Below, piece after piece: positions 16,941 to 25,771 of a DNA stretch of 64,000 nt (position 1 is its first letter; the number at the start of each line of letters is the position of its first letter). A model generated the notes under the pieces. It saw nothing but the letters and a program-made list of their open reading frames with translations. It ran no database searches and was not told the origin of the DNA. Made by a program: the position numbers and the translations under genes. Origin of the DNA: Deltaproteobacteria bacterium (lineage in GTDB: Bacteria; Myxococcota_A; UBA9160; SZUA-336); NCBI GenBank assembly GCA_029261925.1, contig JAJDAJ010000037.1, positions 166,604 through 230,603 on the forward strand. Direction: 5' to 3'.

Positions 16941-18419
16941 GTGCCACCCCGTGCCGTCCGCATCGTCTGCACCATCGGTCCCGCGAGCCGGGATCCCGAG
17001 TCCCTCGCCGCGCTGATCGGGGCGGGCATGGACGTGGCCCGGATCAACTTCGCCCACGGGACCCCGGACCAGCACCGCGAGACCGTGGCCCGGATCCGCG
17101 CCGCCGCGGCCGCGGCGGACCGCCCCGTTTCCATCCTCCAGGACCTGGCGGGCCCGAAGGTGCGCCTGGGTCAGCTCGACGGCGAGCGCGTGCGACTGGT
17201 CGCCGACCAGCAGGTCACCCTGGACTGCGGGGTCGCCAAGGCGCGGGGCGACGAGCTGCCGGTTCCCGATGCCTGGTTCGCGGGCGAGGTCCAGCCCGGC
17301 GGGCCCATCCTGATCGGCGACGGCGCCGTCGAGCTCGAGGTGCTCGACGTGGACGAGGCGCGCGTCCACTGCCGGGTCGTGGTCGGCGGCGAGATCTCGT
17401 CGGGCAAGGGGATCAACGCGCCGGGCGGCCTGTCAGAGCGCCCCCTGCTCGACGAGAAGGACCGCGCCGACATCGCCCTGGGCGTGGAGCTTGGCGTGGA
17501 CCTGGTCGGCGTCTCCTACGTGCGCAGCGCCGACGACCTGCATCTGGTGCGCGGCATCCTGCGCGACGAGCACCAGTGCGCCACGCCGCTGGTGGCGAAG
17601 ATCGAGACCGAGCTGGCGCTGCAGAACCTCGACACCGTCCTGGCCAGCTGCGAGGCCGTGATGATCGCGCGCGGCGACCTCTCGCTCGAGATCCCCTACG
17701 AGCGCGTCCCCGTGGCGCAGAAGCGGATCGTCGCGGCGGCGGTCCGCGCCGGGCGCCCGGTGATCACCGCCACGCAGATGCTGCAGTCCATGGTCTCCGC
17801 ACCGCGCCCCACGCGCGCCGAGATCACCGACGTGGCCAACGCCGTGCTCGACGGGACCGACGCGGTGATGCTCTCCGACGAGACCGCCGTGGGCATCGAT
17901 CCGGTCCGCGCCTGCCAGGCCATGTCGAAGATCGTCGTGGCCACGCTCGAGGCCTACCCCGACTTCCCCGAGACGTCGGTCGATGGCGTCGACGAGCCGC
18001 TGCGCGAGCTCGCGTTCTTCGCGCGCGCGGCCGTGCGCATCGCGGACGACCTGGCCGTGAGCGCGATCCTGACCTGGTCCCGCGGCGGACTCGCGGCGCG
18101 CCTGATCTCGCGCCAGCGGCCCACCGTGCCGATCATCGCGCCCACCCGCACCGAGCAGGGCGCCCGCCGGCTGGGGCTCTCGTACGGCGTCCACGCCCTG
18201 CCCTGCCCCGAGGGCCACCTCGACCGCAAGCGCCTCGAGCAGGCGCTGGGCTCCGTGCTCGACGACGAGGCCTCTATACTCATGGTCGGACACCTGACCG
18301 GCGAGGCGCGGCGCATCCCCTGGATGGCCCTGACGCGGGCCGTCGACAACGAGGACTGGGGCCGCGACCCGCGCGAGGGCCGCCTGGGCGGCCTGCCCGT
18401 GAGCCGGGTTCAGGAGTAG
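16941..18419 (+). CDS. pyk: Pyruvate kinase
   Basis: Converts phosphoenolpyruvate and ADP to pyruvate and ATP. 492 residues from a GTG start. Signatures: RIVCTIGPAS at the N-terminus, GMDVARINFAHG, the catalytic Lys region VAKIETELALQNLD, MIARGDL(S)LEIP, and the metal/substrate loop LDGTDAVMLSDETAVG. The C-terminal domain is complete with the allosteric-site region present. The start was chosen because IVCTIGP lies seven residues from it, as in the family. Confidence 0.95.
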   Translation: MPPRAVRIVCTIGPASRDPESLAALIGAGMDVARINFAHGTPDQHRETVARIRAAAAAADRPVSILQDLAGPKVRLGQLDGERVRLVADQQVTLDCGVAKARGDELPVPDAWFAGEVQPGGPILIGDGAVELEVLDVDEARVHCRVVVGGEISSGKGINAPGGLSERPLLDEKDRADIALGVELGVDLVGVSYVRSADDLHLVRGILRDEHQCATPLVAKIETELALQNLDTVLASCEAVMIARGDLSLEIPYERVPVAQKRIVAAAVRAGRPVITATQMLQSMVSAPRPTRAEITDVANAVLDGTDAVMLSDETAVGIDPVRACQAMSKIVVATLEAYPDFPETSVDGVDEPLRELAFFARAAVRIADDLAVSAILTWSRGGLAARLISRQRPTVPIIAPTRTEQGARRLGLSYGVHALPCPEGHLDRKRLEQALGSVLDDEASILMVGHLTGEARRIPWMALTRAVDNEDWGRDPREGRLGGLPVSRVQE

Positions 18420-18521
18420 ACCGGCGCGGTCGCGCCGGCGCGGAACGTCCGGCAGGCAGAGCGCATCCCAGCAGTCCTGCTCCCGGCCCGGACCCGGGCA
18501 GCGCGAGCAGGCGGAGAGATC

Positions 18522-20276
18522 ATGGCCAAGGACACGGACAAGGTCGTCAACCTGCTCGATTCCGAGCTCCCGGAGATGTCGAAGAACGAGCGCCTCAAGG
18601 TCGAGAGCGAGGGCCTGTTCTGGGTGGCGGGCAAGCAGCGCCACAGCTTCCGCTCCGAGGTCGACGCCCTGGCGCGCGGCGAGCAGGCCAGCCTCAGCGG
18701 CGACGGCAAGGAGATCTCGAAGCACTTCGGGATCTACAAGCAGCAGGAGCGAATCGACGGCCGCAAGAGCGGCGACCAGATCGTGATGGTGCGCCTGCGG
18801 GTGCCGTCGGGCGGGGAGTTCACGCCCGAGCAGTGGGCGGCCTGCTGCGAGGCCTCGGACCGCTGGGCCGACGGCAGCCTGCGCCTGACCACGCGGCAGG
18901 GCGTGCAGTTCCACCACATCGCGCCCCGCGACCTCGGCGCGATCGTGCGCTTCCTGAACCAGGAGTACCCGAGCAGCGGCTACCGAATGTCCACGCTGGG
19001 CGCGTGCGGCGACGTGAATCGCAACACCATGTGCAGCCCGATCGACGACCTGCACCCGACCCTGCCGCTGCGCTCGCGCGAGCTCGCCTTCCGGATCGCC
19101 GACGAGCTCGCCCCGCGCAGCTCCGCCTACTTCCAGGCCTTCCTCACCGACGAGGAGGGCAAGATCTCCGAGCCCCTCAGCAGCGACGAGCCGATCTACG
19201 GCAAGCACTACCTGCCGCGCAAGTTCAAGGTCGGCATCGCGCACCCCGACGACAACTCGATCGACCTGCTGACCCAGGATGTGGGACTGGCTCCGATCTG
19301 CAGCGGAAGCACGCTCGAGGGCTACGACCTGTACTCGGGCGGTGGGCTCGGCACGACGCACGGCAACGAGCGCACGCAGGCCCACCTGGCGCTCTACCTG
19401 GGCCGCATCCCCGCCGACCAGGGGCTCGAGGCCGTCAAGGCCACCGCCATCCTGCAGAAGGAGAACGGCGAGCGGAAGGACCGCAAGCAGGCGCGCTGGA
19501 AGTACACGATCCGCCGCATGGGCATCGACGCGGTGAAGCAGGCCATGCGCGAGCGCTTCGGGATCGCGCTGACCGATGCCGAGCCGCGGAAGCTCGGGCC
19601 CAACCGCTTCTTCCACGGCTGGAACGAGGAGCTCGGCGGCGCGCTATTCCTGGGGGTGCCGGTGCCGAGCGGGCGGCTGAAGGACGCCGACGGCGTGCGC
19701 CTGCGCAGCGCCGTCTCGGCGATCGTCGGCGAGCTGCGGTGCGGCGTGCGCATCACCGGAAACCAGGAACTGCTGCTCACGCACATCGACCCGGCACAGC
19801 GCGGTCGCGTCGACGAGATCCTGGACGCGCACGGCGTGCCGCAGGCGGACGCGGTGTCCGTGTTCCGGCGCCAGGCGTTCGGCTGCCCCGCCCTGCCGAC
19901 CTGCGGCCTGGCCATGACGCACGCCGAGCACGCGATCCCCGAGCTCGCCGACGCGGTCGAGAAGAACGGGCTCGGCCACGTCGACGTGGTGCTGCGCATG
20001 GCCGGATGCCCCAACCACTGCTCGCGCCCGCCGAGTGCGGAGATCGGCATCACCGGCTACGGAAAGAACGCGCACATGATCCGCGTGGGTGCGTCCCGCA
20101 ACGGCGATCGCGTGGCGCGGGTGCTCTACGAAAAGCTGGGATCCGAGCAGCTGCCCGAGGTGCTCGTCGGCCTGCTGCGCGCCATCGACCGGAACGCCGG
20201 CGACAGCCCGCCGGGCGACTGGCTCGACGCGACACCCGACGACGAGCTGCGCGCCCTGGTCGGCGTGGAGGTCTGA
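18522..20276 (+). CDS. cysI: Assimilatory nitrite/sulfite reductase hemoprotein
   Basis: Six-electron reduction of sulfite to sulfide using siroheme and a 4Fe-4S cluster. 584 residues, full length. The cluster/siroheme ligands are seen as CPALPTCGLA at about residue 451 and GCPNHCSRP at about 494. Two half-repeats typical of the family are present (LRLTTRQGVQFHHI, and GNQELLLTHI in the second). No flavoprotein (CysJ) or PAPS genes are adjacent, so the electron donor may be ferredoxin. CysI-like sulfite reductase is favoured over nitrite reductase because of the CPALPTCGLA wording. It starts at an ATG after a ggagag site. Confidence 0.9.
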   Translation: MAKDTDKVVNLLDSELPEMSKNERLKVESEGLFWVAGKQRHSFRSEVDALARGEQASLSGDGKEISKHFGIYKQQERIDGRKSGDQIVMVRLRVPSGGEFTPEQWAACCEASDRWADGSLRLTTRQGVQFHHIAPRDLGAIVRFLNQEYPSSGYRMSTLGACGDVNRNTMCSPIDDLHPTLPLRSRELAFRIADELAPRSSAYFQAFLTDEEGKISEPLSSDEPIYGKHYLPRKFKVGIAHPDDNSIDLLTQDVGLAPICSGSTLEGYDLYSGGGLGTTHGNERTQAHLALYLGRIPADQGLEAVKATAILQKENGERKDRKQARWKYTIRRMGIDAVKQAMRERFGIALTDAEPRKLGPNRFFHGWNEELGGALFLGVPVPSGRLKDADGVRLRSAVSAIVGELRCGVRITGNQELLLTHIDPAQRGRVDEILDAHGVPQADAVSVFRRQAFGCPALPTCGLAMTHAEHAIPELADAVEKNGLGHVDVVLRMAGCPNHCSRPPSAEIGITGYGKNAHMIRVGASRNGDRVARVLYEKLGSEQLPEVLVGLLRAIDRNAGDSPPGDWLDATPDDELRALVGVEV

Positions 20277-20277
20277 C

Positions 20278-21045
20278 GTGGCACAGGTCGAGCTCGAGGT
20301 CGCGGACGGCATCGCCACGATCCGCATGAACCGTCCCGACGCCCTCAATGCCCTGTCGAGCACCGTGCTCGACGAGCTCAACGAGGCCGTCGCCCGCTGC
20401 GAGCGCGAGGACGCGATCCGCGGCGTGATCGTGACCGGCGCCGGACGCGCCTTCGTCGCGGGCGCCGACATCGCGGAGATCGCCGGGCTCGACGAGGTCG
20501 AGGGGCTGGCCTTCGCGCGCCGCGGACAGGGCGTCTTCTCGCGCATCGAGCGCCTGACCGTGCCCGTGGTCGCCGCCGTCAACGGTTTCGCGCTCGGGGG
20601 CGGCTGCGAGCTCGCACTCGCCTGTCACGTGCGCTTCGCGTCCACGAAGGCAAAGCTCGGACAGCCGGAGACGCGGCTCGGACTGATCCCCGGCTTCGGC
20701 GGAACCCAGCGCCTGGCGCGGCTCGTCGGCCAGGGGCGCGCCAGCGAGCTGATCCTGCGCGGCGGGCAGATCGATGCCGACGAGGCGCTGCGCATCGGAC
20801 TGGTCAACGCGGTGATCGAGCCCGGCGCGCTGCTGGAGCACGCGCGAGGCTGGCTGGCCGCCACGCTGGGCAACGGCCCGGCGGCGCTGGCCGCGTCGCT
20901 GCGCGCGATCCGCGAGGGTCTCGACGGCACCCTCGAGGACGGGCTGGACATCGAGGCACGCCTGTTCGCCGAGAGCTGCGGCAGCGCCGAGATGCGCGAG
21001 GGGACCGCGGCATTCCTGGAGAAGCGCGACCCGAAGTTTCCCTGA
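20278..21045 (+). CDS. Enoyl-CoA hydratase/isomerase family protein
   Basis: Crotonase-fold protein of 255 residues acting on acyl-CoA thioesters. It has the oxyanion-hole region RAFVAGADIAEI, then GGGCELALACH and QPETRLGLIPGFGGTQRL. Both catalytic Glu residues of true hydratases are present, one in GGGCE and one in QPET. The GTG start lies one base after the sulfite reductase stop. Co-transcription is likely though no pathway link to sulfite reduction is obvious. Fatty-acid degradation is the usual role. Confidence 0.9.
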   Translation: MAQVELEVADGIATIRMNRPDALNALSSTVLDELNEAVARCEREDAIRGVIVTGAGRAFVAGADIAEIAGLDEVEGLAFARRGQGVFSRIERLTVPVVAAVNGFALGGGCELALACHVRFASTKAKLGQPETRLGLIPGFGGTQRLARLVGQGRASELILRGGQIDADEALRIGLVNAVIEPGALLEHARGWLAATLGNGPAALAASLRAIREGLDGTLEDGLDIEARLFAESCGSAEMREGTAAFLEKRDPKFP

Positions 21046-21152
21046 GCCCGGCCCCGGCGACGCCAGTGCCGCGCCGGCGAGCACGCCGCGGGCTCGCGGC
21101 GGCAGTCGTGGCGAGAAATCCCGGCTAGATTCTCGCGCCGGGGGAATCGACC

Positions 21153-22505
21153 ATGGCGCAGGCGCGCGAGCAGTGGACCAGCCGGACCGGCTTCATCCTG
21201 GCGGCGGTCGGGTCGGCCGTGGGCCTGGGCAACATGTGGCGCTTCTCGTACCTGACCGCCGAGGGCGGCGGCGCCGCCTTCGTGCTGCTCTACGTGATCT
21301 TCACGCTGCTGATCGGCCTGCCGATCCTGCTCGCGGAGCTGGCGATCGGCCGCGGGGCACGCCACAGCCCCATCGGCGCGCTCGCCCACTTCGGGGGCCG
21401 CGCCTGGCGGCCGCTGGGCCTGCTCTTCGTGGCATCGGGCTTCCTGATCCTCTCCTACTACAGCGTGATCGCCGGCTGGACCGTTCGCTACCTGCTCGCG
21501 GCCTTCAGCCTGGACTGGGGCAGCGATCCCGGCAGCTATTTCGGCGGCATCAGCCAGGGCGGTCCCGCCGTCATCGCGCACGTCGGATTCATGGCGATCA
21601 CCGTGGTGATCGTCGCGGGCGGGATCCAGCGCGGCATCGAGCGCGCGGCCCTGGTGATGATGCCGGCCCTGTTCCTGATCGTCGCCGGGATCGCGGTGTA
21701 CGCCGCGCTGCTCGACGGCTCGGGCCCGGGCTACGCGTACTACCTGTCGCCCGACTTCTCCAAGCTGGGCGACCCGGAGCTCCTCACTGCCGCCGCCGGC
21801 CAGGCCTTCTTCAGTCTGAGCCTCGGCATGGGCGCCATGCTGACCTACGGCAGCTACCTGCAGCGCCACAACGACCTGCCCGCCGAGGCGACGATCATCG
21901 CCGGTGCGGACTTCGGCGTGGCGCTGCTCGCGGGCATGATGGTCTTCCCGCTGATCTTCGCGCTCGGGCTCGAAGGCCAGGTGATCGGCACCTACGGCAC
22001 GGACGCGGACATCGGCAGCGTGGGTGCGCTCTTCGTCACGCTGCCGGGTGCCTTCACGCAGATGGGACCCGCGGGCCAGATCGTCGGACCCCTGTTCTTC
22101 GTGGCGCTGCTCGTCGGCGCCCTGACCTCCGCGATCTCGCTGCTCGAGGTGGTGGTCGCGTCGGGCATCGACGTCCTGGGCTGGCAGCGCCGGACCACGA
22201 CCCTGATCGCCGGCGGCGCCATCGCCCTGCTCGGCGTGCCCAGCGCGCTGAACCTGGCCTGGCTCGACGTCGCCGACACCATCGCGAACAACCTGTTCCT
22301 GGTGGGCGGGGGACTCGGACTCGCGGTCTTCACCGGCTGGATCATGCGCGATCCGATCTCGGAGGCGGCGGGGACTGCCACCGAGCGCGCCCTGATGCGG
22401 CTCTGGCTGCCCCTGCTGCGCTTCGCGGTGCCCGCGGCGCTGCTGCTCGTGCTCTGGTACGCGGTGCCCGCGACCTGGAGCAAGCTCGTGGGCCTGCTCG
22501 GGTAG
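21153..22505 (+). CDS. Sodium-dependent NSS family transporter
   Basis: Inner-membrane symporter of the neurotransmitter:sodium symporter (LeuT-like) family, moving amino acids or related solutes with sodium. 450 residues with about 12 hydrophobic segments. The N-terminus has W-x-SRTGFILAAVGSAVGLGNMWRF, the defining signature, and GSYLQRHNDLP lies in the middle. Substrate cannot be predicted. It ends 18 bases before the convergent TPP enzyme stop. Confidence 0.9.
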   Translation: MAQAREQWTSRTGFILAAVGSAVGLGNMWRFSYLTAEGGGAAFVLLYVIFTLLIGLPILLAELAIGRGARHSPIGALAHFGGRAWRPLGLLFVASGFLILSYYSVIAGWTVRYLLAAFSLDWGSDPGSYFGGISQGGPAVIAHVGFMAITVVIVAGGIQRGIERAALVMMPALFLIVAGIAVYAALLDGSGPGYAYYLSPDFSKLGDPELLTAAAGQAFFSLSLGMGAMLTYGSYLQRHNDLPAEATIIAGADFGVALLAGMMVFPLIFALGLEGQVIGTYGTDADIGSVGALFVTLPGAFTQMGPAGQIVGPLFFVALLVGALTSAISLLEVVVASGIDVLGWQRRTTTLIAGGAIALLGVPSALNLAWLDVADTIANNLFLVGGGLGLAVFTGWIMRDPISEAAGTATERALMRLWLPLLRFAVPAALLLVLWYAVPATWSKLVGLLG

Positions 22506-22523
22506 CAAGGCGGCGCGGGGCCG

Positions 22524-24068
22524 CTACAGCAACGCCTCGACCAGGTACGGCCCCGGCGTGGCGAGCGCGCGACGCAGGCTCGCGACGAGGGCGTCGGCGG
22601 AGTCGGCGCGCTCGCCCGGCACGCCCATACCGCGCGCGAGCGAGACCCAGTCGAGCGCCGGATCCGACAGCTCGGTGAAGCGAGTCGCGGCCGGGCCCGG
22701 CTCGGCCACGCCGGCGCGCGCCAGCTCGATGCGCAGGATGCGATAGCTGCGGTTGGCACAGACGATGGTCTTCACGTCGAGCGACTCGCGCGCCTGCGTC
22801 CACAGTGCCTGGAGCGTGTACATGCCGCTGCCGTCGGCCTGCAGGTCGATCACCGGACGGTCCGGGCAGGCGATCGCGGCCCCCGTGGCGCTCGGCGGTC
22901 CCTGACCGATCGCGCCGCCGGTCAGCGCCAGGTAGGTGTGCGGCGCGGCGTTCACCGAGCCCAGCCAGTACGGCAGACCGCAGGTCAGCGCCTCTTCCAC
23001 CACGATCGCCCCCTCGGGCTGGAGCGCGGCCACCGCGGCACCCAGGCTGCGCGGATCCAGTGCCCCCGTCGGCAGGCCGGGCGGGGCCGCCGCGGCCACG
23101 GGGGGCAGGTGGGCCGCGGTCCCGAGCGCGTCGGCCAGAGCGGCCAGCGCGGCGGGCGCGTCCTGCTCCGGGCTCGCCAGCTCCAGCGCACGGCAGCCCT
23201 CGGGCACCAGCCGGCTGGCCCCCCCGGGGTAGCCGAAGAACGCGACCGGGGCGCGGGCGCCGACCAGCAGCAGGAGGTCCACGCTGGCGAGCATCTCCAG
23301 CACCTGCTCCGGGAAGTACGGGATCTTCTCGACCGCCGGCCGGCCCGCCCCGCGCTCCAGGCGCACCGGGAAGGTGTCCACCGCCAGCCGCGCTTCGCTG
23401 GCCGCGGCGACGCGCGCGGCGCACGCCAGCCCCGCCTCGTCGAGCAGCTGCGGACCCAGGAGCAGCAGCGGCCGCGCCGCCTCGCGCAGCGCGCGGGCCG
23501 CCTCGTCGACGCGTGCGCCGTCCGGAGCCGGCGCCACCGTCGGTGGCAGCGCTGCGACCGCGCGACCCCCATCGCCCCAGGCGCTGTCCGCGGGCACGAT
23601 CAGCGTCGCGACGCCGCCGGGCACCGAGCGCGCCGCCGCGAGCGCCTCGGCCGCATCGCGACCCAGCTGCGGCGCCGGTCCGGCGCGCCGCAGCCACGCC
23701 GACACCGGGCGCGCCAGCGACTCCACGTCCGATGCCAGCGGCGCGTCCGCATCCGCGTGCCACGACGCGTGGTCGCCGATCAGCACCACCTGGGGCAAGC
23801 CCGCGCGACGCGCGTTGTGCAGGTTGGCGATGCCGTTCGCGAAGCCAGGCCCCAGGTGGAGCAGGCTGAGCGCCGGGCGGCCGGCCATGCGCGCATAGCC
23901 ATCTGCAGCCCCCGTCACCACGCCCTCGAAGAGCGCCGGCACGGGGCGGATCCCGCCGACCGCGTCCAGCGCCGCCACGAGGTGCATCTCGGTCGTGCCG
24001 GGGTTCGCGAAGCAGACCTCGACTCCGCCGTCGCGCAGGCTCTGGATCGCCGCCTCGGCTCCGTTCAT
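22524..24068 (-). CDS. Thiamine-pyrophosphate-dependent enzyme (acetolactate synthase/benzoylformate decarboxylase-like)
   Basis: Decarboxylates or ligates a 2-keto acid using TPP. 514 residues from an ATG. The N-terminal domain has the catalytic Glu in PALFEGVVTGAADGYARM. The C-terminal TPP site reads ADGSGMYTLQALWTQA...CANRSY, the GDGS-N motif with A replacing G. A hydrophobic middle domain has normal size. No small regulatory IlvN subunit or amino-acid genes are nearby, so branched-chain synthesis is unlikely. Its role is open. Confidence 0.83.
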   Translation of the reverse strand: MNGAEAAIQSLRDGGVEVCFANPGTTEMHLVAALDAVGGIRPVPALFEGVVTGAADGYARMAGRPALSLLHLGPGFANGIANLHNARRAGLPQVVLIGDHASWHADADAPLASDVESLARPVSAWLRRAGPAPQLGRDAAEALAAARSVPGGVATLIVPADSAWGDGGRAVAALPPTVAPAPDGARVDEAARALREAARPLLLLGPQLLDEAGLACAARVAAASEARLAVDTFPVRLERGAGRPAVEKIPYFPEQVLEMLASVDLLLLVGARAPVAFFGYPGGASRLVPEGCRALELASPEQDAPAALAALADALGTAAHLPPVAAAAPPGLPTGALDPRSLGAAVAALQPEGAIVVEEALTCGLPYWLGSVNAAPHTYLALTGGAIGQGPPSATGAAIACPDRPVIDLQADGSGMYTLQALWTQARESLDVKTIVCANRSYRILRIELARAGVAEPGPAATRFTELSDPALDWVSLARGMGVPGERADSADALVASLRRALATPGPYLVEALL

Positions 24069-24421
24069 CGCCCAGAGCCTACTCGACGCTGCGGCGGGGC
24101 AGGCCCCGGGGCCAGGGGCTGGCCGCTCGAGGGTGCCATGCACCGCCAGCAGTTCACGGACGTGAGGGCGAGCGTTGACATGGGCGGCGCCGCTCGAGGT
24201 GCCCAGGTGCCCGCCCGAGGTGCCAGCCACCGCCGAGAGGGCACACCTCCGTCGTCCCAGGTTCACCGCTAGAGGTGCCAGCCACCTCCCCGCTAGGGTG
24301 CCGCTAGAGGTGCCAGCCACCTCCGGGCGTTCACGCCTCCGTCGCCCCAGGTTCACTGCCACCAGGCCGTGCGCGCCGGAGGGCGCGGCCGGGCTCGCGC
24401 CGGTAGACTTCAGGCCGCCCG
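24069..24421. repeat. Intergenic spacer with REP-like repeats around ggtgccagccacc
   Basis: A 353-base stretch without a gene. It holds three exact copies of ggtgccagccacc at 24219, 24274 and 24309. It also holds two copies of a 29-nt unit with core cctccgtcg(t/c)cccaggttcac at 24242 and 24332, offset by 90 nt. The sequence gaggtgcc recurs in weaker form near 24127 and 24195. The inverse of the 13-mer (ggtggctggcacc) occurs once more at 27642. Repeated palindromic cores of this kind are often scattered in related genomes, with REP-associated transposases elsewhere. Confidence 0.6.
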
Positions 24422-24838
24422 ATGGCCGAGTCCCTGATCCACATCGCGACCTACAGCTCGCCGATCGAGGCAGACCTGGCGCGAGCACGGCTCGAGGCCG
24501 AGGGAATCCCGGCTGTGGTGGACAATGGTCGGCTGCTCGTCCCCGAGTCGGCCGCCGAGGACGCGCACGCGCTGCTGACCGAGGAGGCCGCCGACGCCGA
24601 GGCGGCCTACACCGAGGCCAGCGGGCCCCCCGCGCCCGAGCTGCGCTGCCCGGTGTGCGGCACCACCCAGGTCGTGGCGGAGCCGGGCTCGCTGCTGGTG
24701 CGCATCGCGCTGCTGCTGATCGGCCAGTTCGTGCCGCTCGGGGACCAGAGCACGGGCCGTCGGCTGCGTTGCGAGATCTGCACGTACCGCTGGCGCGAGG
24801 GCGAGGACGCCGACGGCCGCGTGCCCTCGATCGGATGA
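24422..24838 (+). CDS. DUF2007-like small protein with zinc ribbon
   Basis: 138 residues. The N-terminal 65 match the putative signal-transducing DUF2007 pattern (IATYSSPIEADLARARLEAEGIPAVV). The C-terminal half has two Cys pairs, CPVCG and CEIC, separated by a hydrophobic stretch, compatible with a zinc ribbon. Function unknown. Its stop overlaps the next gene's ATG (ATGA), so the two are probably co-translated. Confidence 0.7.
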   Translation: MAESLIHIATYSSPIEADLARARLEAEGIPAVVDNGRLLVPESAAEDAHALLTEEAADAEAAYTEASGPPAPELRCPVCGTTQVVAEPGSLLVRIALLLIGQFVPLGDQSTGRRLRCEICTYRWREGEDADGRVPSIG

Positions 24839-25764
24839 GCGCCGCCCGCGTGCTTTCGCTGCTGCCGAGCAGCACCGAGATCGCGTGTGCGCTCGGCGCG
24901 CGCCGCGAGCTCGTGGGCCGGTCGCACGAGTGCGATCACCCCCCCGGCATCGAGGCGCTGCCGGTCGTGACCGCACCCCGGATGGACCCCGCCGGCGACA
25001 GTGCGAGCATCGACCGGGACGTGCGCCAGCTCGTGGCCGGCGGCCTGTCCATCTACCGCGTCGACGCGGAGCGCGTGCAGCAGCTGCGCCCGGACGTGGT
25101 GCTCACACAGACCCTCTGCGACGTGTGCGCGGTCACGCCCGGGGACCTGGCCGAGGCCCTCGCCGGCTGGATCGGCGCGCGTCCCGAGCTCGTGGCCCTG
25201 GCACCGCTGCGACTGGCGGACGTCCTGGGCGACATCGAGCGGATCGGCGGCGCACTGGGTCGCTCCGCGGCCGCGAGCGAGCTGGTCACCGCGATCCGCC
25301 AGCGCATGCGGCGCGCCGGCGCCATCGCCGGGGATCGTCCGGTCCGGGACCGCCCGCGGGTGCTGGCGCTGGAGTGGCTCGATCCGCTGATGAGCGGAGG
25401 CAACTGGATGCCCGAGCTCCTCCAGGCGGCCGGCGCCGAGGCCCTGCTGGCCGAGGCAGGGGCCCACTCCGCCTGGATCGAGCCCGGCCAGATCGTCGCG
25501 GCCGACCCCGATGTCGTCCTGCTCCTGCCCTGCGGCCTCGGCCTGCGCCGGACACTCGGCGAGTGGGCAGCGCTGCGCGAGCGCGAGCCGTTCGCCGGCC
25601 TCCGGGCCGCCCGCGAGGGCCGCGTGTACGCGCTGGACGGCCACTCGTTCTTCAACCGGCCCGGGCCGCGGCTGGCGGACTCGCTCGAGATCCTGGTCGA
25701 GATCCTGCATCCGGGAGCCGCGCCGCCCCGGTACCGCGGAAGCGCGTGGCGCGAGGCGCTATAG
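24835..25764 (+). CDS. Cobalamin/iron-siderophore binding-fold protein (BtuF-like, no signal peptide)
   Basis: Type III periplasmic-binding-protein fold, 309 residues: RVLSLLPSSTEIACALG at the start, EWLDPLMSGGNWMPELL in the centre, and VYALDGHSFFNRPGPRLADSLEIL near the end. No N-terminal signal sequence is seen, so it likely works in the cytoplasm, unlike true BtuF. Similar free-standing proteins are annotated as cobalamin-binding. No ABC permease or ATPase genes are adjacent. ATGA overlap with the upstream gene. Confidence 0.78.
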   Translation: MSAARVLSLLPSSTEIACALGARRELVGRSHECDHPPGIEALPVVTAPRMDPAGDSASIDRDVRQLVAGGLSIYRVDAERVQQLRPDVVLTQTLCDVCAVTPGDLAEALAGWIGARPELVALAPLRLADVLGDIERIGGALGRSAAASELVTAIRQRMRRAGAIAGDRPVRDRPRVLALEWLDPLMSGGNWMPELLQAAGAEALLAEAGAHSAWIEPGQIVAADPDVVLLLPCGLGLRRTLGEWAALREREPFAGLRAAREGRVYALDGHSFFNRPGPRLADSLEILVEILHPGAAPPRYRGSAWREAL

Positions 25765-25771
25765 GTTGGCC

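Noticed and set aside
15920-20329. Long plus-strand frame of about 1469 codons
   Set aside because: It overlaps aldolase, pyruvate kinase and sulfite reductase in other frames and has the same low-complexity composition.
22506-22523. Terminator between the NSS transporter and TPP enzyme
   Set aside because: No stem-loop with a T-run in the short convergent spacer.
24069-24421. CRISPR array
   Set aside because: The repeats are short and irregular in spacing; there are no cas genes in the window.
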